Shown here: one piece after another, positions 26,941 through 36,334 of the stretch
How the letters are laid out: each line of letters begins with the position of its first letter
Numbering within the stretch: the first letter of the stretch is position 1
NCBI GenBank assembly: GCA_039720395.1
Contig: CM077833.1
Location: forward strand, 30,105,478-30,169,477
Direction: 5' to 3'
Origin: Liquidambar formosana
Lineage: Eukaryota > Streptophyta > Magnoliopsida > Saxifragales > Altingiaceae
DNA length: 64,000 bases
Translations under genes and position numbers: made by a program
Notes under the pieces: model-generated
Seen by the model: the letters and a program-made list of their open reading frames with translations, nothing else
Database searches by the model: none
What the model was told of the DNA's origin: nothing

Positions 26941-28693
26941 GTACGCTCCGATTACTCTTCAACTACTTCTTCAATGGCGTTTTGCTCTTCTGTATAGTTT
27001 CTCCTTTCTGATCGTCCTCGTCGTCGTCATTTCGTCATACCTACTACAATCGCTTGTCGAATTTTCGTTATTGATTTCAAGAACCGAGTTCTGTATTTAT
27101 ATGTAAGCATATATGTGTGTTTTTTGTGTTGAACTTTGCTTGTGATTGATGTTTTATGGTGTGTATGAAGCTTGCTTTTATGGGTTTGGGGTTTTCTGTT
27201 TTTAGGGTTTCGTTCTGTGTGTTTTGGATTTTTCTTGTTGTGTAGAATTGATGTTGTAAGATTGTCATGGAAATGATTTTTTTTTTTTTTCGATTTTTTG
27301 GTTCAGCTTTTGGTGTTTGTCTGTGTCACTAGTGGAGCGCTTTGGGTGTTTTGACTTGAAGTTTTCATGGATCCTGAGTTATTTTGGGAAATTAGGGTGG
27401 CTGACAATCTAGTGCTTGATTTTTTGCTTACAATCTAGGTCTTCAGTACAAACTATTGAAGTTTGCCCAATCAATGCCATCCCATAATGTTCTTTTATTA
27501 GAGGAGTTTAGGCGTGGTAATATTTAGAAGCGATTTGCAAAAACTGTATTTATCTCTACAGTGAAATACTGGAACTTGGGATGAAGAATTGATATTTATG
27601 CTTATGAGAAAATTGATTTTGACGAGAAGGAGACAAGGAAAGAAAGAAATGCTACTTCAGACTGCTTACTTGGACATTTATTGCTTTGTGATTTGATGGA
27701 AATATTAAGAATTAACTAGGGTTGGTTGAATTTATTTGAGTAATCAGTAATACATAATATTGGTCATGCTGTCATGCTGTGAGATTATAGGGGCATGGTG
27801 CGTTGTTGGCTATTTAAATAATTGTAGATTCACTTTCTTATTGCGATGTGAAGTCTTCTAGGATTGTGCCTTTGATAGAGCCGCTTATGATGCTAGGATT
27901 AAAGAGCCATACTAAGGTGCATCATAAACACCTGGTGCGATATACTTGCTATTATCTAATGAAATTACGCTATTCTTATCTTCTATACAGAAGATTTTAT
28001 TTTAACATTTCTATTACCATTGGACATGCAGAAATATGGAAATGTGTGTGTATTATTCAAAGCGACAGCATAAGATACCACTTATTTTGTATTGGGATCA
28101 TTTTGTTGTCCAGCTGTTTGGCATCAGTGTATTTTTCTTCTTTTGGTACTAGCTGGTTCTCCAATTTACTTTTTGAGCTTTTAAGTATTAGAGTAGCTTT
28201 TAAGTATTATAGTTGTTGTTACTTTCCTTTTTTCTGTTTGTCATTTAAAGACATGATGAAGAAAATCTTTCTTATATTTCTCAAATGCGTATTTTCCCTT
28301 ATTTTAATATTTTTTAAAGTGCTTGAATCTAAAATTTTCCCACTTGAGAAATTGCCTTTGTGGCTCCTATGAGTTAATCATCATGATTGCATGAGGACGG
28401 ACAAAAGAGAAGAATGCTACTCGAGGTATAGGTGGCAGCAATTAAAGCTTCCCAGGGGTAGAGAGTCCCTTCAAAGATGACATCCTTATTTTTCTGTGCT
28501 TATGTTAGTTTAATAATACAGGGTCTAGATATAGGCAGTTATTGCAGATATAAGACAACTTAGTTGATTATCTGCTCATTCTATTTTTTATTTCTTTGCA
28601 GAAGAGGCTTGCAAATAGTTCAATCACTTGGTGCTCTCATGAGTATTCAATATAATAGTTCCATGTAACCTTCTGTATTCATAAATCATAATA

Positions 28694-28967
28694 CTCCCTC
28701 CATTCCACAAAGATAGGCCATGTTTGACAAAACATGGAGTTGAAGAGAAGGTCATCATTGCATTGACTTATCATTTATTAAGTTCCATCTTTCCTAAAAT
28801 GCCTTCTCCTTTTTGGTATTGGGTTTTGTGTTGAAAGTAAATATTGAAATAACAAAGGGTAGTGTAGGTAACTTAAAAAAAATTATGATTTGACTTTTTC
28901 AAAGTGGACAAACATTTTGGGACAAAAAAGGTAGAAAAAATGGCCTATCTTTGTGGGACAGAGGGAG
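28694..28967. mobile_element. Stowaway (Tc1/mariner) MITE
   Basis: The ends CTCCCTCCATTCCACAAAG and its inverted partner CTTTGTGGGACAGAGGGAG match the Stowaway consensus end CTCCCTCC. The element is bordered by TA on both sides (28692-28693 and 28968-28969). Length 274 bp. Confidence 0.9.
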
Positions 28968-30493
28968 TATATCTTTGTAGAATCATTATTTTGGGGTTTT
29001 TGAATTTGTCATTGTCATTGGTAGTCCCTTACTATATCAATCAGGGTTGTTGACAGGTGAACCTGAGTTTTGACAATGGTTGAGAAGCTGAGTCCGAGCA
29101 TAATATGAAGATTTTGTTATGTGTGTGATGTGTGAGGCCTGTGTTTCCTAAATTATCCAAAGCTGTGTTTCCATTATGTAATGAACATTTCTGTTTACCT
29201 TTTATTTTGGTTTTCCTATAAAATATGTTTGACCTATTTTGTTATTCTTGTTGTATTTTTAGTTCTCGAAAACATTCAACAATCTGTTTTACATTAGCAT
29301 TGTGTTGGGTTCCACAGAATTGGTAAGAAGGGAAATAACTTCTGCTAAACTTTTATCATTTCCTTCATTTGGTTTGGGATAGAAATAAATGATAATATGT
29401 ATAGGAAGTAATTCTTTGTTAAAATTTCTTCTTTTGCCTAGAAGTTTTTTCTCCAAAATTTAAGAGATTTGGAGAGAAACAAAGGAAGGGAACAAAAAAT
29501 CTAAGATTGTGTTTGGGTAAGGAATTTTTTGGAAGAATTTGCCTTTGAAACATAATTTTTTGAATTCTAAGAAGCAAATTTCGTGTTCAGTTAGTTAGAC
29601 TCGTAATTTATAAAATTCAAGTATGTGTTTGAACTCGGTATTTGGGGGAGTCAAATTCCACCTAGAAATTCCATGTGAAGATATGGAATTTTTCAATTTC
29701 CAATGAAGAGCAACTTTAATGACGACAATCACCACCACCACCACCACCACCCACTGTTCCCGCCAGAAATTCAGAATCACCACCACTCAACATCACTACC
29801 CGGCCACACCACTACTGCCTCCCAGTAGCACCACTATGGCTAAAAAATGAGCTGAACCAAATAGAGCTAAGCTTGGGTTGTTTGGCTTGTTCAAAAGCTT
29901 GGTTATTCAAACTCGAGCCGAACTGAGCCGAGCTTTGGTTTGCTTGAGCTTGGCTCATTTAATAAATGCATGAGCTCTACAAGCCCTTAACAAGGTTACT
30001 CGAAAGTTGTTTGTGAACGGTTTGGTTCTTTTGCAACCTTACTAATGGCCAGGACTCATAAAATATGTATTTAACGTGCAAGCTAATATACTAATAATAA
30101 TAATAACATTTTTATTGAGTCTCATTCACGAGCCCTATTGAGTCTCATTTGTGAGAAGCTTGAGGTAGCACCAATTGAATGAATTCACAGAATTTTATAG
30201 CAAGGGGAGCTTGTGATAGCCTTTCCCACTTATAAAAAGGAGTCTTGTCTCATTCATTCTTGAATCCGATGGGCATAGTAGTTAAATGGTGGAAAAAGGA
30301 TTTGTATAGCCACACCAAGTAGTTGGAATATAAGGTTTTTTTTTTTAAAAGTTGAGTTGAGTTGGGGGTAGTTATTTCGCGGTGCTTATTGCTTAGTAAG
30401 CTCTAGTTGGTAATTTTTAACTCCCTTTTCACTAATTATCATTGTGCCCTTCTTTATACTGCTCATGAGAGAAAGGGAAAAAAGTTGTACTTT

Positions 30494-30500
<7 letters not shown>

Positions 30501-30533
<33 letters not shown>
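30501..30533 (+). repeat. (CT)16 microsatellite in the BPC leader intron
   Basis: An uninterrupted CT run, which is a GAGA tract on the other strand, the type of sequence bound by the BPC family encoded by this gene. Confidence 0.9.
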
Positions 30534-30535
<2 letters not shown>

Positions 30536-32027
30536 GATCTAAATAAAAATAAAGGCATGACAAACTAGAAACAATTTAAAAAAAAGTAATAATAAAAAAA
30601 AGATGAAAGTTGAAGATCTCACTCAAATCTGTTGGAGGAGAAGAAGCCATTTAGCCTGTGGAAATACTTTTGACCTTAGGTTATTGGTCGCTGAACCACA
30701 TTAATGTGCAATTGTTTTTGACATGGCATTTCACATTAAGATTTTGATCAATCTTTGAGCAATGTTCCTGTTGTGCATAGCACATCTGACGTGCATCAAT
30801 AAGGATTTCCAGTTAAGATCAGGTAGTTGATATTAAGATGTATTATTAAATACAAAAGTAGCTTGAGTGAAGCCTTATTTTGGCATTATGTAGAGAAGAT
30901 TTAAATTTCGTAGGGAATGATGATTGGATTAATTTTGATTTAATTTTTTTTTACTAAGGTAATTGTAATTAATTTTCACATTTTAAAAATCAGTGTGTAA
31001 AAGGTATTTTGAGGCTTACTCATGTTTTTGGAGGTTCTGTTGACTTGCATAATGCCATCAACTTCATAAGTACCTTTTCAGAAGGTAATACTATCTGTGT
31101 GCTTCATCATCATTGTCAATTAATCTGTATCCCAACTTTTTTGGTGTTAATTGTTCATATATTGTCCTCTTATAAAGCATCTTACTCAGCTTTTGTAAGA
31201 TGGGTTGATGCCTCTAGCTTTGAAAGAGCTTATATCATGGAAGAGTTTCTAGTTTCCTTTTTAGCTACATTCAAAACTATAACATTATATAGAGAACCTA
31301 AAGAAAGGTGCTAGACAAAGTTGATGACCCAGTTGCCCTCTAGGTGATTATTCGGTCCATAATAGTATATCCTTCATGCACTTATATTACTTCTAATGAA
31401 TTAATGTTTACTTTTAGTTTCTGATTCTGGACCACCTTCCTGATTGCAGTCATGTAGCACACCAGGCACATCTGTAGCTGCAACTGCAGCATTCGTATTA
31501 AATTGTTCCTGGCGGTATATAAGCTCTTACAACACTCTTGCTTTTTAGATGTTGCTTACAAATGCATGATATGCATCAGGCTTTATCATATGCATTTTTC
31601 ACTACCTAGTGCATGTTTTTTTCCATCTTGGTAGGTTTGGGGTTCTATTTATTATTAGGATATTCCTTGGGTTATCCAATTTTCTTTGAGCAGATTGCTT
31701 ATTTACTATTTGAGGAATTATTTTCTTATTAATTGCTAGTAACCTTTTGATATGATTTTGGATTTACGTGAGTTGTTTTCCATGCAGAAGATTTTGCATG
31801 AAAATGGTTTTCAACTTTTGATCTGCCCACTGATGGTATCAATTTTCGTCATACGCCCTTTTTTTTCTTCTAATAATTAGAGGAATTCATTGTTTCCATT
31901 CTTCTTTCCCTTTCAAAAGCAGGATTCATAGTCCAAATAGCTGTTTGCTGCTCAATTGACTGAACGTCAGACTTACAGTGGAGGTTTGAATCTAAACTCT
32001 GCAGTTATTTCCATCTGTGGATCACAG

Positions 32028-33230
32028 ATGGATGATGGTGGGCATCGTGAAAATGGAAGGCACAAAGCAGATCAGTATAAAACGGCTCAGAGCCAGGTAT
32101 CTAGAAGCAAGAAATTTCTGCAGATAATAGGTTTAAGCATAGTTCATGTATTTTCATTTTCCTTCTTCGATCTCAGACCAATGTGAATTAACATAATTAG
32201 AATCTTTGATAGAGCATGCAGTGTAATGCATTTTTTATTGCAAAATGCCAATTCTGATTTTAACTCGCCATTGTTACTATTTCAGTGGTTGATGCAACAT
32301 CAGCCGTCCATGAAACAGATCATGGCCATTATGGCTGAAAGAGATGCTGCTATTCAGGAAAGAAATTTGGCTCTTTCAGAAAAAAAGTCAGCAATAGCAG
32401 AGCGAGACATGGCATTCCTGCAGCGAGATACAGCTCTTGCGGAACGAAATAATGCCATGATGGAACGAGACAATGCCATTGCAACTCTTCAATACCGAGA
32501 AAGCTCCTTGAACAGTGGTAATATGTCCCCATGTCCACCAGGATGTCAAATTTCTCGTGGGGTGAAGCACATGCACCACCCACAGCAGCACGTGCATCAT
32601 CCATCCCACTTGGGTGAAGCTCCATACAATACAAGGGAAATGCATATAAGTGAAGCCCTCCCAATATCGCCAGTTGCGTCTGAGGCTACAAAGTCCAGGA
32701 AGGTTAAACGACCAAAGGAGGCCAAGGCAATGTCATCTAATAAGAAGGCTTCAAGACCTTCGAGGAAGGGTAAGAGGGAAGGTGAGGACTTGAACAAGCT
32801 CATGTTTGGCAAAACACATGAGTGGAAGGGTGGGCAGGATATGGGTGGCGGAGGTGATGATCTTAACAAACAGCTAGGTGTGTCAAAGTCTGATTGGAAA
32901 GGTCAGGACCTCGGGCTGAACCAGGTTGCATTTGACGAGTCAACCATGCCAGCACCGGTTTGCTCATGCACTGGAGTCCTTAGACAATGCTACAAATGGG
33001 GGAATGGGGGGTGGCAGTCTTCTTGCTGCACGACCACCATGTCAATGTATCCACTACCATCAGTGCCCAACAAGCGTCATGCACGAGTTGGTGGCCGTAA
33101 GATGAGTGGAAGTGCGTTCAACAAGCTACTTAGTCGGCTTGCTGCTGAAGGCCATGATCTGTCAAATGCAGTTGATCTCAAGGACCATTGGGCCAAGCAT
33201 GGGACAAATCGCTATATCACCATTAAGTAG
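32028..33230 (+). CDS. BPC: BASIC PENTACYSTEINE (BBR/BPC) GAGA-binding factor, class II
   Basis: Exon 1 is 32028-32096 (23 codons, [12 protein letters not shown]...) and exon 2 is 32286-33230, joined CAG/GTATCT...TTTCAG/TGG in phase 0, giving 337 aa. BPC proteins are nuclear factors that bind GA/CT repeats and recruit Polycomb or other regulators to developmental genes. Residues about 24-90 form an alanine-zipper coiled coil of repeating AERD/QERN units, diagnostic of class II (BPC4/5/6 type). Basic stretches (KRPKEAK, RKGKREG) look like nuclear signals. The C-terminal 90 residues are the DNA-binding domain with all five cysteines (CSC, RQC, SCC) and the invariant ending [12 protein letters not shown] truncated paralog lies 16 kb upstream. 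Class II is near certain; which Arabidopsis member it matches is not resolved. Confidence 0.95.
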
Positions 33231-34527
33231 ACTAATGATTCTCAGACTGCGTGGAGGGAAAAAAGGGGAAAGCAGCACATCGTTGTCAGGTATGCATATA
33301 CAATTGTTTCTTTTCGTTGTGGGGGTAAATGAAAGGATTTCATGGTAATCAAAATGGGCTTGATTGGATAGGGGATGCCAACACCCTCTCTTCCTTTCTT
33401 ATTGCCTTTTTTCCATCTTCTCTTCTTTCTCATTCAATAGGGGACGAAGGGTTATATTTTTCTCTTGGTTTAACAATAGTTGATTGTGGTGAAGTTGAAG
33501 CATCTATCCTCGTAGCTGGAGATAATTGTAAAGCAAGGGTTGTATTTCAAATAGTATTGTTGTACTTGTGTGAGCAGAATTGTTAATCTACAATGGAGTT
33601 GGCTATCTAGGTTTTTGTTTCTTTGAACAATTTGGCCATGTTCTGGACTATGATGGTTTACTATGATTCTGAATTTTGAGGTACTATTAGTTGATGACCA
33701 TGTATCTTAAAAAATTGTTTCCGTGTGTTCATATTTAGATGAATAAGGCCATTTTATGATTTATGTAATGCTTTATTTCTCTTATTCACTGAGGTGATTT
33801 TGGTGACTACTCCATTGACTGGCTTAAACATTTTTGGTTTTTGCCATTGGGTTATCTACTCTCTGAATGAAGCATGGCATGCCTATGCCAGCTTTTCAAT
33901 ACTATCTAGTTTTGGGCTGAAACTTTGGAAAATCATATGAAAATGGGATAACATTAGTGATTTAGGGCCATGAGCTCTAATTGAAGGGCAGTGATGATCA
34001 TGTATCCAATCAATTTGTGACCCAAAAATAAGCTAATATCCATTCCCAATCCAGAGTTGGTTAACCACTAGATTAGTAGACGAGGCACGCTGGCTTTCTT
34101 GTAGTTTTTAAATAACTGCATTGTATGCCAAGGCTTTATAAATTATAAAATTATTGAAACTCTCATCAAAGTAGCTTTTTATTAAGTTATATATTTATTA
34201 AACGCAGAATAAATGCGAACAAATAAATGAAAATGACATGAGTAAATATTTCAATTCCTCCTTCCAGGCTTAATGAAAATGACGTAAGTAAATATTTCAA
34301 CACAGCCAATGCGTTGGACGCTCAAGGAGTCTTCACTATTTTTACACTACTATTTTTTCCTTTTAGGCTTTAGGTGGAAGGCATGTGGATCTGTTCATCT
34401 TGACGGTCCGATATACACCACACCAGTTCTAGCGAGGACACTTAAATATTTCGATATTAAACAATTGTCCTTACGTGCTGGTCCATTTTATTTTTGAGGT
34501 TAATTATAATAAGCCAAGCATAAAAGC

Positions 34528-34569
<42 letters not shown>

Positions 34570-35227
34570 AATTCGTAGCAGTTTTGCATACAATTCAGTG
34601 CGTAAACAGGAGCCAGCAGGCAAATTTGGTGACGTTATTGTCCTAGGCTGTCCGGGGTATTGGACAATGGGTATATATTTGAAGAACATCATACAGTGGC
34701 TATAGGAGAAACTCCAAACATACGTAAGCTTAATTTAATACAAATAAAAAGGGTGAGATAAATCAGAAGTCATTCTCAACTTTCAATAGCAGCGGCAAAT
34801 ATTTTCCAATATGATCATTATAACAGAGCAGCAAAGTTTTCAAGGAGTAGCCATACATACAATCAAAAGCACATTTGCCTTGAAACACATACACCAAATC
34901 TTTATTAGAACCCATTCTTCATTGGAAGCCCGAAGTTTTTCAGCATAATGCTAATGAAAGCAATATTTGAAGGACTCTCTGTCAACCACAAGTATATACA
35001 AGAAAAGATGTGCTAAAAGGCCTTCTCCTTGTGGACACGACATTTGTCCACTATGATGGATCAAGATAATGGCAAAATCATATAAAACCACCAATGTGAA
35101 TGTGTGCAGAGTAAAATCACATACAAGATAATGCTAAAAATCATGTGCTAGCATTTTCCAAATTTCAAAACTGCAACGTAGGGACAGAGTAAAAATTGAT
35201 ATACAACCCTAAACTCCTACAGTGTGG
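33231..35227. other. 3' flank of BPC and gene-free DNA
   Basis: The first few hundred bases are the probable 3' UTR of BPC. A (CT)17 tract lies at 34533-34567. No coding region is supported. The right part may be the 3' portion of the minus-strand snoRNA precursor. Confidence 0.55.
34533..34567 (+). repeat. (CT)17 microsatellite
   Basis: 35 bases of uninterrupted CT about 1.3 kb downstream of the BPC stop codon. Confidence 0.9.
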
Positions 35228-35306
35228 ATGTGTCAGATCACATATGCTCAGCATCAATGTTATCAGACAGGGATAACTGTAATAATTAATGCTCTCATCA
35301 TCCACA
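35228..35306 (-). ncRNA. Box C/D snoRNA candidate 1 (25S rRNA guide)
   Basis: On the minus strand: stem TGTG, C box ATGATGA (35301-35295), D' box CTGA (35266-35263), D box CTGA (35236-35233), stem CACA. Directly upstream of D' is CAGTTATCCCTGT (plus-strand ACAGGGATAACTG, 35267-35279), complementary to the universally conserved 25S/28S rRNA segment ACAGGGATAACTGGC near the peptidyl-transferase centre. The D'+5 rule would place 2'-O-methylation on the second G of the GGG. A paralog lies at 35786-35873. Confidence 0.72.
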
Positions 35307-35498
35307 AAGACAACACTGTAGAGGTATCGAGGCAATGGTAAAAATCAACTACCCAAAAAATATAAAATTACCACCACCACCAATGAGAAATTTTTATCTC
35401 CACCAAAAATTGAAATTCATCTCCTTATGTTGTATACAGAAGGTAATTCAAAATTGGGTTTTGGTCGGAACTCATTGGTGTGGCGAAGGAAATAGAAA

Positions 35499-35589
35499 AG
35501 CCTCAGACCGTCCTAGTTCATGAGTTTCAACAAAGATGCAAATATAAATTTGCATTTCAGTCAACCATTAAAAACTGTCATCATCGGCT
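35499..35589 (-). ncRNA. Box C/D snoRNA candidate 2 (two adjacent 18S rRNA guides)
   Basis: Minus strand: stem AGCC, C box GATGATGA (35585-35578), D' CTGA (35560-35557), D CTGA (35506-35503), stem GGCT; the stem is perfect. The element before D (plus-strand ACCGTCCTAGT, 35507-35517) and the element before D' (plus-strand TCAACCAT, 35561-35568) are both complementary to 18S rRNA, where ACCGTCCTAGTC and TCAACCAT are contiguous. Predicted D-box target: the U of ACCGU. Length 91 nt. Confidence 0.78.
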
Positions 35590-35785
35590 GTAGACATTGC
35601 AATGCCAAACACCCTCAATCCATCACTCTGCGTAAAACGCATTTTTAAGAGAGGAAACAGAGGGGGAGAGGGGAGGGAAACACAAATTCACATAAGTACT
35701 CGTTTGATTAAATTATAAAGGTCCCCACAAAATCACAAATCAGGAAGAAAAAAAAAAAAAACCCTAGAAAATTGGCAGCGATGTT

Positions 35786-35873
35786 GCGGTATCAGACTTG
35801 ATTATATCAGCACTTAAAGAATCAGACAGGGATAACTGTATATAATTCATAATTTCCTCATCCACCATGCCGC
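35786..35873 (-). ncRNA. Box C/D snoRNA candidate 3 (paralog of candidate 1)
   Basis: The same guide CAGTTATCCCTGT sits directly upstream of a D' CTGA (35825-35822). The terminal D box CTGA is at 35795-35792, and the stem is GCGG (35873-35870) with CCGC (35789-35786). The C box is degenerate (TGGATGA instead of RTGATGA), so this copy may be weaker or decaying. Confidence 0.6.
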
Positions 35874-35881
35874 GAATAAAA

Positions 35882-35941
35882 AGAATATATATATATATAT
35901 ACACATTTATATATATATATACACATTTAAAGAAAACTAAA

Positions 35942-35978
<37 letters not shown>

Positions 35979-35994
35979 GAGAGAGAGAGAGAAG
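35882..35994. repeat. Compound AT / CA / TA / GA microsatellite
   Basis: A run of (AT)n with a duplicated TATATACACATTT unit, then (CA)11, (TA)n and (GA)8. It lies inside the proposed snoRNA precursor and abuts candidate 4. Confidence 0.9.
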
Positions 35995-36086
35995 CATCAG
36001 ATCTTCCTATTCAAGTAAAGAATCATGATACCCAAATCAAAATCTGGGTATTCAACTAATGAATAAATTCATCATTTGGCCTTCTC
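35989..36086 (-). ncRNA. Box C/D snoRNA candidate 4 (weak)
   Basis: Minus strand: C box ATGATGA (36075-36069), D box CTGA (36000-35997), outer pairing GAGAAG/CTTCTC. Upstream of D is AATAGGAAGA, which pairs over nine bases with the 25S segment TCTTCCTAT. The 3' stem overlaps a GA microsatellite and may be fortuitous, and no clear D' box is visible. Confidence 0.33.
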
Positions 36087-36304
36087 AAAGTGGTGTGCGT
36101 GTGTGTGTGGAAATGTACATATGATCTAGCATCTTCTCCACTGAGAAGTCTTTTCCCCAAAACTATGGAGCATAAAAAAAAAGCGGGGGGGGGGAGGAGA
36201 GAAAAACAAGAAAGAGCAATCGAGACTGCAGCGGTGTTGAAGAAAGGGTGAAGACTGAAAGGAACTTTGGAGTTTTGGATCGATTCCTTGAGGAACGGCG
36301 AATG

Positions 36305-36334
36305 TGGGCTAGGGTTTTTCATCTTCGTTTTATA
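36305..36334 (-). promoter_or_regulatory. Probable promoter of the snoRNA cluster: TATA, telo-box, site II-like motif
   Basis: On the minus strand TATAAAAC (36334-36327) is followed by the telo-box AAACCCTAG (36317-36309), overlapping AGCCCA (TGGGCT on the plus strand, 36305-36310), a site II-like motif. Telo-box plus site II is the usual pair in plant snoRNA and ribosomal-protein genes. It lies 250-1100 bp upstream of the four candidates. Confidence 0.6.

Larger units (their letters stand above)
26941..31922 (+). other. Long (about 5 kb) leader intron of the BPC gene
   Basis: No supported coding sequence lies between the leader donor (26941) and the probable acceptor AAAGCAG/GATTC (about 31922). 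It contains a Stowaway MITE, a (CT)16 tract at 30501-30533 and AT-rich DNA. The 174-codon open frame at 27848-28372 has no recognisable features. The extent is inferred from the parallel layout of the two BPC copies. Confidence 0.45.

Noticed and set aside
27848..28372. 174-codon open frame in the BPC leader intron
   Set aside because: AT-rich composition with random hydrophobic content, no family resemblance, no splice context.
32350..32869. Antisense frames across the BPC coiled coil and linker
   Set aside because: Mirror frames of the real BPC exon, with no independent support.
34741..35220. Further C/D or H/ACA snoRNAs at the downstream end of the cluster
   Set aside because: No ATGATGA/CTGA pair with a stem or recognisable rRNA guide was found by eye.
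35764..35997. Minus-strand 77-codon open frame
   Set aside because: It is made by AT/CA/GA microsatellites and overlaps snoRNA candidates.
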